Of a stretch of 64,000 nt of DNA, positions 23,010-36,500 are shown piece after piece; positions within the stretch are counted from its first letter, which is position 1; each line of letters begins with the position of its first letter. This DNA is from Enoplolaimus lenunculus. Taxonomy: Eukaryota; Nematoda; Enoplea; Enoplida; Thoracostomopsidae. The notes under the pieces are model-generated. The model was not told the origin of the DNA. It did not search any database and worked only from the letters and a program-made list of their open reading frames with translations. The stretch covers positions 1 through 64,000 of the forward strand of contig JASANG010001103.1 of NCBI GenBank assembly GCA_030248215.1, read 5' to 3'. The position numbers and the translations under genes are program-made.

Positions 23010-23789
23010 GGCCTAAGCCTAAGCCAGTTCTAAGCCTAAGCCTAAGCCTAAGCCTAAGCCAGTTCTAAGCCTAAGCCTAAGCCTAAGCCTAAGCCAGTTC
23101 TAAGCCTAAGCCTAAGCCCAAGCCTTAAGCCTAAGTCTAAGCCTAAGCCCAAGCCTTAAGCCTAATTCTAAGCCTAAGCCTAAGCCTAAGTCTAAGCCTA
23201 AGTCTAAGTCTAAGCCTAAGCCTAAGCCTAAGCCTAAGCCTAAGCCTAAGCCCAAGCCTTAAGCCTAAGTCTAAGCCTAAGCCCAAGCCTTAAGCCTAAT
23301 TCTAAGCCTAAGCCTACGCCTAAGTCTAAGCCTAAAGCCTAAGCCTAAGCCTAAGCCTAAGCCTAAGCCTACGCCTAAGTCTAAGCCTAAGCCTAAGCCT
23401 AAGCCTGCGCCTAAGTCTAAGCCTAAGCCTAAGCCTACGCCTAAGTCTAAGCCTAAGCCTAAAGCCTAAGTCTAAGCCTAAGCCTAAGTCTAAGCCTAAG
23501 TCTAAGTCTAAGCCTAAGCCTACGCCTAAGTCTAAATCTAAGCCTAAGCCTACGCCTAAGTCTAAGCCTAAGCCTACGCCTAAGTCTAAATCTAAGCCTA
23601 AGCCTACGCCTAAGTCTAAATCTAAGCCTAAGCCTACGCCTAAGTCTAAGTCTAAGTCTAAGCCTGCGCCTAAGTCTAAGCCTAAGCCTAAGCCTAAGCC
23701 TAAGCCTAATCATAAGCCTAAGCCTAAGTCTAAGCCTAAGCATAAGCATAAGCCTAAGCCTAAGGCTAAGCCTAAGCCTAAGCCTAGGT
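23010..23789 (-). repeat. (TTAGGC)n array, degenerate (right arm)
   Basis: About 780 bp of GCCTAA on the + strand, with higher-order runs such as GCCTACGCCTAAGTCTAA. Longer than its left-arm partner, so the two have evolved independently since duplication. Arginine/leucine ORFs read from it are artefacts. Confidence 0.9.
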
Positions 23790-23984
23790 GCTCAAATACG
23801 GGTTTGCTAAACGGTAAGAAAGCGTCTACGTAATAGTGTTTAACTTCGCAGGCGATTCGATTTAACATTTCACGGGTTGCAAACAAACGTTTTAAAAGAT
23901 GTTCGTTGAAACACAAAAAGGCGTTTAAAATAGCGTTTTATTTTCTATAAGACTTCTTAAACACATACGCAGCCATGGGGCTGT

Positions 23985-24205
23985 TGAATGAAATTTATAA
24001 CCAACGCTGTTTCGAAGTCAACTTTATTTGGATCTGGAGTTATTTATGCACTACAATTAGTGATAATTGACATTTATGGACTCTAATTAGAGTTTAGGGA
24101 CTCTATCTTCGTACGGACTCTTATTAGGAATACAGACTCCTATTGATTGGGACTCAATATGGGATCTCATTCTTATTACCCCGTCTTATTCGGGTCACTA
24201 CAGTA
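23985..24205 (-). repeat. Possible solo-LTR-like repeat (right arm)
   Basis: Mirror of 9287-9505; one border is ATTCGGGTCACTACAG. Fossil of uncertain family. Confidence 0.35.
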
Positions 24206-24334
24206 TATGCACCAAAACATGAAATTAGACCACAAACTGGTTCTTGACCAATGTTAACCTTTAGAATTTAACACTCGATCAAATAAAAAAAATAGTTGAT
24301 TAATGATGCCAAAAAGTAATACTTATTTCTGGAT

Positions 24335-24480
24335 GTCAGTGTAGATAGGAACCTGGACTTCAGACCTTTCTTTTAAGCAGCTGGAAAAGCCGGCCTCCGG
24401 AGCGGGGATCGAACTCTCAGTCTACGGATCTTTAAGCGAGCACTGTAGCACTGCGCGGCGTTAGCTCGCCTGTCTGGCTG
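24335..24480 (-). mobile_element. tRNA-derived SINE with clear B box (right arm)
   Basis: On the minus strand GAGTTCGATCCCCGCTCCGG gives a textbook B box, with GCGCAGTGCTACAGTGC as a worn A box upstream. The tail GGTCTGAAGTCCAGGTTCC is shared with the other SINE copies. Confidence 0.7.
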
Positions 24481-25389
24481 AATCAAAATTGACAGCGCTG
24501 GTCACCAACTGATGATAGGTGTTGCATACATTTGAGAATATGAGTGCTAGCGGGTTCTCGTCGCTAAAGCCTATGGTGTTTGAAAATACATGCATTACAG
24601 TCAAAGTATTATTTTATAGTTCTCAATAAAGCGTTTGGTCCAAGCTAATTTTATAACAGTCTGTCAACTACAAATTAAACCAAAACCTAAACCAAAGTCT
24701 ACACATAAGCGTAAGCCTAAACATAACTGAACACTAGGGCCCATATTCTCAAATGCATATAGCACCTATTGCCAGTTAGCAATAGGTCTTCAAACTAACG
24801 AACTGCTGCAATTGCAGATGTCAAAATTTGCACAAAAATAGAGTAAATCGAATGCAATAAATGTGCTTAATTTCAAACCTCACCATTTCCTGGTTCGAAA
24901 GTTACAAGACCTATCTCCAACTGGCAATAGGTGCTACACACATTTCAGAATACGCGCTTTAGGTCTAAGCCTAAACCTAATCCTAAACCTCCCAGTCTAG
25001 TCCACCGGTTTTCTAGTTCACTAGCGAGCTGGCCCCCATAAAATAGTAGTGCTAAATATTTCAACAAACGACAAACTGTGTATTTTCGCTATCAAACTGT
25101 TGTTATAATGAATATTTTATAATTTCAACGCCGAACAAAATACAGAACGGCTTTAATATTTTGATGTTAAAAACTGAAAATTGCTTGCAATTAGAAATCA
25201 TTCATTGCAACAATTTTTACCACTTCAATTCGCATACTCAAGTGCAAAAAATGCTATACATACATACATACATACATACATATATGTGTCTGTGTATAAT
25301 ATATACACTCATATTGGTTGATGAATACAGAGTGTGCATCGTTCAGGCCCGAAGCGTTTCTCACATGGTGGCTTGCTAGCGAGTGACAG

Positions 25390-25570
25390 TCTATGCAGGA
25401 ACCAGGACCTTTTTATCTAAGCAGCTGGAAAAGCGGGTTACAGGTGGTTTCGAATTAGCGTCCTTCAGCGTGTCAGGCAGATGCTGTGTCCACTGCGGCA
25501 CGTTGCCCGCATGTCCAACTACTTCTATCGTCGATTATGTGCCGACCATATGCTGGCGACAAGCATAGCG
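25390..25570 (-). mobile_element. tRNA-derived SINE, diverged copy (right arm)
   Basis: Mirror of 7895-8090. The minus strand shows GGGCAACGTGCCGCAGTGG, CATCTGCCTGACACGCTG and CCCGCTTTTCCAGCTGCTTA. Confidence 0.65.
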
Positions 25571-25971
25571 CCATTCTAAAGCTGAGCCTAAGCCTAAACC
25601 TGAGCATTAGTTTTAATTGCGGGGGTGAGGGGGTTGGGGAAAGGGTACAAAAGCCAAGTTTTCTAGAGAGAGCCAAAACTAGAACTTTTTCGACCAAATT
25701 AAGCATTAAATATTGTTTATATTGTGGGCAGCTGCTCGATTGACGGCACTGAGCCACGATGAACCAAGTGGCCAGGGCGAGTCACATGGGACTTGGGTAC
25801 TTAGAGGCGGGGTGGTTTAGGGATAGGCGTACGTTTTTGGCTTTTTGTACACAGAACAACAAATCATTTCGTTACGAAATTAAGCGAAAATATGTACCTA
25901 CCTTTGGTAAATTAACCGCATTAATATTTTACCTTATCAAACGTCCGCGATATTTTAGCTCAAATTTTCAC

Positions 25972-26240
25972 TTAAGCCCTATTCACACGTGCGCAAGTTT
26001 TTGCCGCGAGAACTTGCAGGTTCAACTTACACTTGCAAGTTTTGTCAAAAATTTGCAGCTGCAAATAATTGATTAAAAATCAAAGCTAAAAATTTAGTTC
26101 GCATGTGTGAATAACCAAGCAAGTTCACTGAATTTATTGCACCCGCTTTCTCATTGGCTGATAAAAAATGCAAGTTCTGTGTACAATTTGCCAGCTGCAG
26201 GTACTCGCAGCAAAAACTTTCACGTGTGAATGGGGTTTAA
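25972..26240. mobile_element. TTAA-flanked MITE family B, copy 2 (right arm)
   Basis: Mirror of 7216-7480. TTAAGCCCTATTCACACG stands at one end and GTGTGAATGGGGTTTAA at the other. Confidence 0.78.
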
Positions 26241-26514
26241 TTGTCTGATCACTCGTTTGTCGAGTCGTAGGAGTTGGCGTGGAACTAAAACCAGTTACTG
26301 TAATAATTAATTGCAAAAATCAGTTACAATTTGTTCAGATTAAAATTAATAGTCTGATTGCGCTATCTTACCTTTGCTCATGTTAATTATATTCGTCTGC
26401 CAACTCGAAGACAGAGGGTCTCTGAGACTTAAAGCATGAGATGCTTAGGATTAGGGTTATTTATAGGCTTAGCCTAATAAGCAGTTTCGGGCATAGGCTT
26501 CATCTTTTAGCGGG

Positions 26515-26665
26515 CCCATATCCAAGGGAGCCAGGGGCGGCGCAGCACCCACCCGGAAAATCTTCGACCCCCAGAACATTTTCAACCTTGCTTGGAAGTC
26601 ATAGAAAACCTTTAAATGCCCCTCCTAAAAAATTTTTAGCCCCCTTAGCAAGTTGAGCTGGCTAC
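26515..26665. mobile_element. GTAGCC-type repeat (right arm)
   Basis: Mirror of 6790-6945, ending in GCAAGTTGAGCTGGCTACAG. Confidence 0.6.
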
Positions 26666-27003
26666 AGCCCTGTCTTTTAGTAACCAGGCCCCCTCTATAA
26701 GCAACACGGACCATTTTTGCAGTGCCGATTGCAAACAACCCGGTGGATTTTAAATTAGTTTAATTACAACTGTATTAAGTTGCTAACTTTATCTCGCACA
26801 AAATATTAAGATTGACGCAACTCTGTATATCCAAGTCATTTATTCAGTCCAAAAATAATAATTATCGAAAAATGACAAGTTTAGAGTTGAAACAAAAGTT
26901 ATAATGAATCTAATCATTTCTAGTTTCACTGAGGCCAAAACCGCCTGCGTGATTGCAACTTGAAAAAGAATCAAAGCCAAAATTTTGTATTAAGATTTAG
27001 TAC

Positions 27004-27270
27004 TTAATCCTTTATCACATGAATATTTTCTATTTCCCCTGAGACCTACTTTCATGCTAGGATTCGAACTCGGGTGACTGGAGTGGGAGGCGTATCCCAT
27101 CGCCACTGAGCTATAGGAGCTTGACGCTCGAGCCCGAGGGGGCTCTCACGTCTTGTGGTGATTTAGTACTATGTATACGTGTTGCAATTGTTAAACACTG
27201 TACGATATAATTTAACGTATATACACTGCGCTGCGTTGCTTACAGGCAACTCACTGTGAGAATGGATTAA
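27004..27270 (-). mobile_element. piggyBac-like MITE with tRNA-like segment, copy 2 (right arm)
   Basis: Mirror of 6190-6455, with TTAA at both borders (27004-27007 and 27267-27270). The hairpin and A/B boxes are kept with almost no change. Confidence 0.82.
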
Positions 27271-28089
27271 ATTCCATGCTGGTTCTCGAACGATTCGCTC
27301 TTGAGTTGTTTTCACATCTAAAATTTCTGTGTCCATCACTGTGTAGCATCGATTTTTTTCTTGAATAACGAACAGTGCCGCGTTTAGCATGAAATATACG
27401 ACAAAATAAATTTAGTCCGGTTTCTTGCTCGCTTTGCTCGCGAAGTTTTCTCCAACTGATTCCCGTGACGCGGACGGTTCGACCCGATCCGCGTCCTTAA
27501 ATGTAATGATTCAGTATAATTTTTATGTACGGATTAAATATGCCTATTTTGAGTCGTTAATCACTTGTAAAAATGCGGTTGGTTTCTGGTTCGATTCGCT
27601 CGAAAACATCTTTTTTCAAATTATACAGATGCGATTGACCCGTAACAGAACCACTCAAAAACAAACTTTAGTATTCTGGTTTGAAAAAAATACGGCTGTC
27701 TTCTTGCTCGCTTCGCTCATGACGTTTCGTTCATCATATCTTACGATTTTCATATAAATTCTATCCTCTGTAAATTCGTCCCCTGACCGTGGAGTAATTT
27801 ACCCCTCCTGAATTCTAGGATTCGCGACGACAGCCACAGTTCAGTTTCCGAAATTTCTTGTCTAACAGTTCTTAAACAGAACTCGAGCTGGGGCGCGGGT
27901 ATTGATTATTGACGCCTGAGCATCAACTTTGGACGCCTCACACTTTAGGCAGGATGAGACTGGTGACGTAAATGCGCAATGCTTCTACTGTCTAAAAGCT
28001 TAAACTAACTTGATTTAAGCTTAAACTAATCTACCAGTATTCAACTAACTTTCTAGATGAACTAAACTAACAGCTAGGTTTATAGTTAA

Positions 28090-28345
28090 ACTGGTTTATA
28101 AATCACATATATATGCCGCATTTTTTGTTACAGATATGCTGCAATTGTTCGCAATGAAATAAGAAATACGAAATTCATCTAAAATGATAAAAATTTCGAT
28201 GCATCCACCATTTTTTCTTTGAAATCTTTGAAAGATCGGCGAATTTATGCACGCATCAATTGTGTTGGCAGAAAAATAAAACATTTGTAAAACTTTTATA
28301 CTTCATTATCCGTTTTCCGTTTGCGTTTCCGTTATTTTTACTGTC
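28090..28345 (-). repeat. Interspersed repeat beginning GGAAACGG (right arm)
   Basis: Mirror of 5121-5370, nearly identical. Confidence 0.6.
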
Positions 28346-28792
28346 TGTTTACACCCTGTTCACCAGTGTATTGTTTACAAGGCCGGCAAGTCGGATTTAG
28401 GGACAGTCCCATGGCGCGGACTACCCTGCCCCCAGAAGACCTCCAGAAAATTAAAAATTTGTTTTGGAATTCAAAAAGAATACAAAAAATGCGTCTATTT
28501 TTTCATTCGTTTGACTCGCTCTACATTGGGTTGCACAATTCTAGTACAATGCATACCCTGTAAATTCTCTTGCATCCTGATATATACATATATACATACA
28601 TACATACATACATGAAATATGCAACATTAGGTACCTAACCAGAAAATCTTAGGTTCCTCGCTAGAAGTCTGGTTAGAACAATAAAATTAAAAAAATAGTT
28701 ATATTGGAAATCAATATGAATCAGTAACAAAACGCATATTCAAACGAAGACAGGTGGCCTAAAGTATTCACCCTCTGTCCATTTTGTCCGAG

Positions 28793-28952
28793 CCGTGGTC
28801 AAGGGAGCGCCAGGTTAGGCTCAGCCCTTCTGGAAAAATTTTGGCCACCCCGTAGTTAATTTTCAACCTTGCTTGTAAGTCATTGAAAACTTTTGAATGC
28901 CCCTTCTGAAAATTGTTTAGTACTTTCCTAGCAAGGTGAGCTATCTACGGGC
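28793..28952. mobile_element. GTAGCC-type repeat (right arm)
   Basis: Mirror of 4511-4673. Confidence 0.6.
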
Positions 28953-29422
28953 CTTGTTTTGTACTAAAATTTTGATGTGTAATTTTTGGTTACTGCCCAG
29001 TAGTTTATCCTAAAAGCCTGTAAAAATTCTTTTTTTCGTCTCATAATAAATTTTGAGGGGACATGTCTTAGTTATCCCCATGCCCCGCTTGCATCCGCCC
29101 GTAGTAAAAATGTGCGGCCGTATAAATCGGAGCTGGAGCCGAATGTGAACAAAACTTGCCGAAACCGGATGTGAAGCCGGAGATGAGGTGAAATTATGCG
29201 GTTAAAATGGTATTAAATTTGACAATTTTAGCAAATATCTGTAATATGTTGTTAAATCGTTTAGTTCTACGCTTATTTTTTACTAAATTCTGGCAATTGT
29301 TTATTTCAAAATTGTGTCAAAAGATAAAAACAAAACGCACCAAACAGATAAATGTTGTAGCGCTATTAAAAATTTCACTACCGAAACTGCCGGAACCTGC
29401 GGAAAAATTTTACAGGAGCCGA

Positions 29423-29650
29423 AGCCGGAGGTCGATTTTCTGCCGGAGCCGGAGGTCGATTTTTTGACGGAGCCGGAGGTCGATTTTCTGCCGGAGCCGA
29501 AGGTCGATTTTTTGCCGGTGCCGGAGGTCGATTATTTGCCGGAGCCGGAGGTCGATTTTCTGCCGGAGCCGGAGGTCGATTTTCTGCCGGAGCCGAAGAT
29601 CGATTTTTTGCCGGTGCCGGAGGTCGATTATTTGCCGGAGCCGGAGGCAA
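29423..29650. repeat. 24-bp minisatellite, about 10 units (right arm)
   Basis: Same 24-bp unit as 3877-4045 (CCGGAGGTCGATTTTCTGCC) but three units longer. The extra units repeat the variant order seen in the neighbouring ones, as expected from slippage or unequal exchange after the arms separated. Confidence 0.88.
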
Positions 29651-29933
29651 ACAACCTACAGTTGCACCTTGATTGGATTACTATTTTACGGTTGCCAAAA
29701 TTAGAATAAATGTGAACGAAATAAAGAATCTAATCATTGAACGGCCCAGTTAATCTCGTTTAACCAACACTAAATTCCAAGCGAAGAGTTTAAAAATAAA
29801 ACATTAATGAAAATTTATGATATTTTTTGAACGCAATGTTCAACGTTGGATTAAAACAAAACCTGGGACGCATGCAAACGACAGTAAATGTTACTCTGAG
29901 GGGCGTGCGCCTAAAGATTTATTTATCTCATGT

Positions 29934-30170
29934 AAATTCCAGTGAGCTGATTTTAATTCAGAAGCAGTTTTATCGCTTCAGTAGTATGAGTTGGAACAAT
30001 CAGAACTCAGAAATTTGGGCTGATTTTTACTTTTAATAGAGCTGATTCTAGGCGAGTTTATTAACTCAGAATTTGGATCAACTCACATTTCTGAGTTCTG
30101 ATTGATCTGACGCATACTCAGAGATTCAACTCATTCTTAATTAAAATTATCTCACTGGAATTTACACGAG
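29934..30170. mobile_element. GAGTTGA MITE (right arm, mirror of copy 2)
   Basis: Inverse of 3365-3604. Confidence 0.7.
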
Positions 30171-30242
30171 TTTACCAAATCCTTAGCTTAAATTGAATTT
30201 GGTTTCAATTTAAATTGTTTTGATTTCCTGTGTTGGATTTCT

Positions 30243-30452
30243 CACTACAAAACATGGTGAGTCAAATTGACTCTCTCCGAAATAGGCTCTACGGGACTTC
30301 ACAAATTGAGTCAAAATTCGACTCCACCGGAGTCACATTCGACTTACTGAATCGCACGTTTGACTCTGTTGGAGTCGAATTTGACTCAGTTTGTGTTGTC
30401 CGGAAAAGTCTATTTCGAAGAGATTCAATTTGACTCACCATTTTTTCCAGTG
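30243..30452. mobile_element. CACTG hairpin MITE (right arm, mirror of full copy)
   Basis: Inverse of 3081-3290, 210 bp, almost fully self-complementary. Confidence 0.82.
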
Positions 30453-31489
30453 AAAAAATGTTCACCAACATATTTAAAAGCAGTGTATTAATTGTGCACA
30501 CATAAGAGTTTGCCAAGCCCGAGAACCAAAATGCCTCATTTAAACGGCCAAGATATTCCCTGAATGCTCATAAAACATCTGTAAGCCCTGCAGCTACATC
30601 TACCATCCATGTAATCGAACTGTGAAATCTCGGAAAACGAAAATCAAATAAATGGATAGCAGCTAACGGTGGCAGCGCTAGACTGCCTATTTAAAAAGTT
30701 TTGCTTAAAGTTCTATATATTAAATATATATATATAAAATATATATTATATATATAATATATATGTATATATATTAATTTATATATACATATATGAAATA
30801 TAAAATACACACGACCATTTAAGTCGGAAAAGCGTTTCTCGCAGGCTTGCAACTAAAACGAGACGAGAGCAGGTTGAACTCCTTAAAATTTTTGCCTGAC
30901 CCCAGAGAGATATTTTAGCCCCACTCTTGTAAGTCATGTGATATCCCTGGCTTCCTTCTCCTAGTGTTTGTCCCCTCCGAGCATGTCGAATTGGCTACGG
31001 GCCTAATTTTTCCCCTATACCGAAGCGCTGGTGTTATTTTAACAATTTATTTCTCTGCTTTAGATGATGATTGCATGTTTTGCCTGTGGCGAAATACGCT
31101 TTCAATGAAAGTTAGGTTTCAGCTTTGGCTCGCTGCCGGCTCACTAATGCTTAGATGGGTTCAAAAAATTTTAGACGGGCGTTCAAAAATTTCAAATGAT
31201 GCACAAGCATGGATGTAGCCAGGATTTCCTATTGGGGTGGCACACAAATACTTTAAGTATATAGCGTGAGAAAATACATTTTGGTACATGTGCCACTAAA
31301 GCAATGTCGGTTCAGATAATAGAAAAGCACCCACAACTTGTGTCTGCGTATAAAACGCACCGGAGATCATAGTTTCAATTTATTTAAAAACGAAATTTTT
31401 CCAAAAGCATTTGGGGGCATGGCTCCCCTACCTCCGCCCGACTACGCCCCTGCGTACAAGTGGAGTTAACACTGTTATAGACACAAGGC

Positions 31490-31645
31490 GGTAGCCAGAT
31501 GGAAGCCCGGGGTTCAGCCTTTTCTAGAAAAATTTCGCGCCCTCCCCCAGAAAAATATCACTCGTTTGTAATTCTACGGATGCCCTTGTATGCCGTTCCT
31601 AAAAATAGTTTAGCCCATCCTAATAAGGTGAACTAGCTAATCCTG
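31490..31645. mobile_element. GTAGCC-type repeat (right arm)
   Basis: Mirror of 1893-2046; begins GGTAGCCAGATGGAAGCCCG. Confidence 0.6.
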
Positions 31646-32004
31646 TATAGAGACTGGTATACTTATTTTGGGAGCGCAATCGGTCCTTGTGACCGACAGG
31701 TTGGGTGTTCATATTAACAATGCCTTCGCGTGAACAATCAGGCTCGTTATAAAATCGAAGCAATAATTTTTTCAGTGACACTGGCGGGCCCGAGCAAGTG
31801 CGCGCCCACGGGCCGATCGTGCTAGGCCCGGGCCGTCAGGCCGATTCCAACCCTGCCGCACACCTTATTCTACTGGTTTGTGTTTTATGCAACAATATAG
31901 AACGGTTTTGAACGAGCAATAATGTTTAATGACGGTAATATATTATATATTTTGTCAATAAATTCAAAGTTTAAACGACTTAAAGAAATTGTGGTGTTTT
32001 TCTT

Positions 32005-32253
32005 GTACGCTGTAAATTTCAGTGAGTTGATTTTAACCTCAGAATGGGTTGAATTACTCAGTCTTAGTTAGGACTATCAGAAGTCAGCATTTGGAGTTGG
32101 TTCAATTCATTCATAGTTAATTAATCAACTGATCCAGAGTCAACTCAACTCAGAGTGCAAAATCAACTCGACTCAGAGTGAGTTAATGTTTACTGATGTT
32201 AATTTAGAAATAACCAAGTCGCTAGCTATCAACTCATTGGAATTTACAGTGTA
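32005..32253. mobile_element. GAGTTGA MITE (right arm, mirror of copy 1)
   Basis: Inverse of 1282-1529, ending GGAATTTACAGTGTAG. Confidence 0.75.
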
Positions 32254-32599
32254 GAATTGAACCGAATTTGAATACAGCTGCTATACAAATATCGATGCTT
32301 GAGCATTACACCAGTACCGGAAAACGTAGATATAAATATGGGAAAATTGCCTGTGATTCGGTCGTTTTCCTAGCGGAGAGGCTGGGTCCTTCGCATCCAA
32401 GACGCTCCGCTCCTTACGATCCTTTCTCCGGTTGGCCTCTGACCAAATCGTTGACGTCAGGTTAATGATACGTGCCTAGCGAAGATGTAGAGAGCAAAAA
32501 AATTAAGGTGCAAAAATAACATTTTCCTTCTATTTTGCCTCCCTCGCTTCTCAACACAGGCAATAGGGGGCTGCTTCTTGCCCCCACGCTCGTCGCAAG

Positions 32600-32701
32600 A
32601 GTAGCACGTTTGACTTTGGCGCAATCAAATTTGACTCAGTTTGTGTAGTCAGAAACCTATTTCAGAGATAGTCAATGTGACTCACCATTTTTTGCACTGT
32701 G
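32600..32701. mobile_element. CACTG hairpin MITE, half copy (right arm)
   Basis: Mirror of 835-935. Confidence 0.65.
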
Positions 32702-32849
32702 TAGGTACACGTCAGTGAGTTATGCAAATATTTACTTTCGTGTTCTAAAATGTAACCAGGTTGTTTATTAGCCGTTCGTCTGTGTCTGAGCGACTAAAGC
32801 ACCAGCGTAAAACATTAATGTGTTCATAGACCGCTGTTGACTGACTTCG

Positions 32850-33165
32850 TACACACAAAATAAATTGTCTTGTATTCAAAAAATATTGTCTTAAATTTAA
32901 GACAATTATGTTTTACTGCGGACTTTAAACATATATGTCATGAATTCCAGACTTATTTCTAAATTGTTGTCAGAAATATGGGTCAGGAATTTTTTGCACT
33001 TAAAATCGGAAAATTTTGACTTTGACATGTATGTTTTAACCATTTCAGCAACGAATTTGTGAGCTGTTACAAACTTTTTAATGTTTTAAATACCAGACAT
33101 TTATGACTTGAAAATTTAAGAAAACAGCAGCCTTGACGCTTCAAGAAAATTTATTTTATGTGTAT
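32850..33165. mobile_element. MITE-like element with TIR near ACACACAAAATAAATTGTCTT (right arm)
   Basis: Mirror of 368-690. Confidence 0.6.
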
Positions 33166-33268
33166 GTCCGTATTCTCAACTGTGTGTAGCATTTATCACC
33201 AGTTAATTCATGTTCTAAACATCAGATCATCTGAGAAATGTGCGGTTCTGAAATTTCACTGAGTACCA

Positions 33269-33477
33269 CACTGTAAAAAATGGCGAGTCAAATTGACTCT
33301 CTCGGAAATAGGCTTTTCCTGACCGCACAAACTGAGTCAAATTCGACTCCACCAGAGTCAAATTCGATTCACTATGTCGCACGTTTGACTCAGGCGGAGA
33401 CGAATTTGTCTCAGTTTGTGTAGTCAGAAAAAGCCTATTTTCAAGATAGTCAATTTGACTCACCATTTTTTACAGTG
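33269..33477. mobile_element. CACTG hairpin MITE (right arm, mirror of copy 1)
   Basis: 209 bp from CACTGTAAAAAATGGCGAG to CCATTTTTTACAGTG. It is 16 bp longer than its left partner at 67-259. Confidence 0.82.
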
Positions 33478-33547
33478 CAAGTGATTTATAACAACAAGAA
33501 ATGTGCTAAATTTCAAACCTCAGCACTAAACATGTTTCATGAAACTT

Positions 33548-36500
33548 TATACTAAACTAAAAGTACAGAATGGGTATAGGGTTTATTTTGTGCAGCCGAC
33601 ACTAATTATATTTGACGTATAATTTTAACGCTATGACCGGAACTCATATATATTTGACGGATTTGCTCGCTTAAAGCTAACAATTGCACACGCAAAATAT
33701 TAAAAAATCAAACTCAAGGTGAAATTATTTCTCGTAAAAAATATAATTGTTTTATTGCAATACAGCCCGGTTTCAGGCAAAAGTGGAGCCATGATTTGAT
33801 TTCGGAAGGATAAAACCTCATTTTTCAAGAGTCCAGTTGATTCTAAAGCATGTATAAGGTGCAGTTGTCTATCCAGCAACTTAGGGGTAGCATAGGTCGT
33901 CTATTCTCTGATTGGATACGTTCGTGGTTCTTCTAGTATTTCATGACGCAACAATTTTGCTCGGTTGAGTTAAAGTTCGCTAACCAATCACTGTAGAGTG
34001 GTGACCAGCTTAGCCAAGTTGGAACCAAATCAAATCCGTCATGGTTCGTGGGTCAAACGTTTAGAAATTTTGGCAATTTTGGTGCGTTACGATTGGTTAT
34101 AGGACGAATGTGAGACCCAGACGGTGAGCCATACTTAATATTTATTACTAATGCAATTAAATGCTAAGGATATTTAATAGGGGGTGGTTCAACTCCCTTG
34201 ACGAATTTTGCCCCCTCATCCCCCAGAAACATTTCAACCTTGTTTGGATGTCATCTAAAACTATTGCATGCCCCTTCTGAAAAATTTTCCGCCCGTTTAG
34301 CAAGGTTGCGTGCCGCGGTCAAATACTGAGTGCTAACTTTATATCGTAAAAATCTCTATTGTGGTTGTCAATTTCATTATTTAATGCCAGTATCCAGATA
34401 CTTTAATTTTACTTCAACTGCCGAACAAAATTTTAAATGGTAACTTGTGTCATGGGGCGTGGGTCGCATGAGTCGTGGGTCGCACGAGTCGTGGGTCAAA
34501 TGCGATGGGTCACGGTGGCGCATACGTCACGAATTGTGATCCATATTCGTTTTTGTGCTCACCCTTCAGGGGGTGGAGTACAAATGGTTATCAGGAGCAT
34601 ATAACGATTTATGATCATTTACAAGCGAGGAAGATTTTCTAGGGGTCATTGAAACTTTTGTTAACTGGTCAGACTGCTTCCAATTGAATAGTAAAAGCCC
34701 ACAGAAGTATCGCGTTACAATATATAACCTAATCTGGTAAACTTAGTCAAATTAAAGGGGCGGTGGAGTCAGTTTCTTGTTTAAATTCCACAACTGAGAC
34801 AAATTTACGTGTTTTTCAAATGGCTTACAATAAGTTTGCAAATTTCATCGTATATGCACAAGCATAATTGTCATTGGCTTGCTTACACTTTTAATCAAAG
34901 CGGTTTACGTTTAGGTTATTCTGAATTAAAATCAACTCACTGAAATTGCCAGTGTGTCCGTGTGCGGCGCTGGGCGACGCCGGCCGGCGCACGTCGCTGC
35001 ATTAAAATAGACAAACCGTAGTAGTGCCACCCCAAAACATCAAAACCTACTGAAACTACCCACACAACCGTAAGTACTGTAGGAAATAGACTGCGCGAAA
35101 ATCAAGTATATTACAAGAAAGTAGAACACTGTTTTAAAACGCTAACACAATATATCAACGGGTGTACCCTGATAAACCACTACCGGATACCATAATTCGC
35201 TCAATAATTTTGCCAAATATATTTCTGCTATTAACTAATATGTAAGTAGAACCAAATAAACCTAAGAAATCAAACCATATATACTTGTAAGCAATTGACA
35301 TGGTCCTCAGCAAACCCGAAATCTGGCAATGGCCACATGAATATATTTACGTTTAGATTTGAATGGTGATTGGGTGACAACAAATAAACTCTTCAACCAG
35401 ACGCACAAAGAGCCAGTTTCTGGTCAAGAGCTCAAAAACCTGTTATATACATACATACATACATACATATATACATATTTATATATATGTATATATATAA
35501 AGAATTGGCCAACCAAAAACACACAACTCCGGAACAGCGATACCTAATTCAGGGGTGTACTCAAACAGGGAGTATGTCCCCCAAAATTTGAAAGGACAAA
35601 AAAAAGCCATATCTTTGCAAAATAAAAACATATCCGATTGTTGAGTATAAACAGCTGTTTTTTCTCATTCGCTCCGCTCATTCGTAAACTAAACTTTGAA
35701 ATAAAGCTTAAACCCTCACAAATTGAAACCTTGGGTTATTCATTGCGAAGCGATGAATATAAAGTAAAACGGACCCGAAACCCATTGATAAAATAACCAA
35801 AGAACCATGCCAATATATTTCGACTGTGTAGGCGTCTTTGCTAGTGACAATACTGAAGACTAAAACTCAAGTTTTGAACTAAAACAACTGCTATATAGCA
35901 GTTTATGTATGGATTAAGTAATAGATATGTGTTTGAATAGGCTTTTTCGTCAACTGCAATCTACTTCAATTTGGCGTTTCTAAATTAAATTACGAGACAC
36001 AGGGTATAGTGAACCCACCATCGCCGGTCAAGCGATCAATTTAAACCCAAGAGAAGAAACTCATTTTAACACAGATAGAGGGTTGAAATATATTATTATT
36101 AACTGAAGCGTTGACAAAAATTGATTTCCGAGGGCGGTAACCAGCAGGTAAATGTGTTTTGATTTCTATAATATATAAAAAACAATAAATCCTGTTGAAA
36201 TTTTGTTGTTTATCGAAGGTATTTTGAGAAGATTATATATTCTCTTTATCTCTTTTATTATATGCGTTTCGTATATTAAACATAATGCAAAAATAAGGAA
36301 ATGAAAGCTTAAACGCTTGATTGTGACAAATTGAACACTATTCGACTTAGCTGCGGAAACCGTGTCAAATGGTATGTAATTTGTCAAGTTTTTGAATTTT
36401 TTTGTATCCCAAAAAGGACGTTTGGACCTTAAAATTTGAATTTTTTAAAAATTCAAATTTGGGCACACATGTGATCCAGTGAGGTTGTGAGAAGCTTAAA

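Larger units (their letters stand above)
21603..33547 (-). repeat. Right arm of the giant palindrome
   Basis: This is the reverse complement of the left arm, with the same elements in mirror order. Differences seen by eye include a longer TTAGGC/GCCTAA array (about 780 versus 530 bp), three more 24-bp units at 29423-29650, and scattered substitutions that become frequent inward of about 26000. The arm ends near 33547, where the window no longer holds a partner for comparison. Confidence 0.93.

Noticed and set aside
23459-23749. Arg/Leu-rich ORF (LRLRLR) and Gly/Leu-rich ORFs at 9573, 23710, 44622, 50434 and 60978
   Set aside because: They are translations of TTAGGC/GCCTAA hexamers, open because six is divisible by three. 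No start context or domain.
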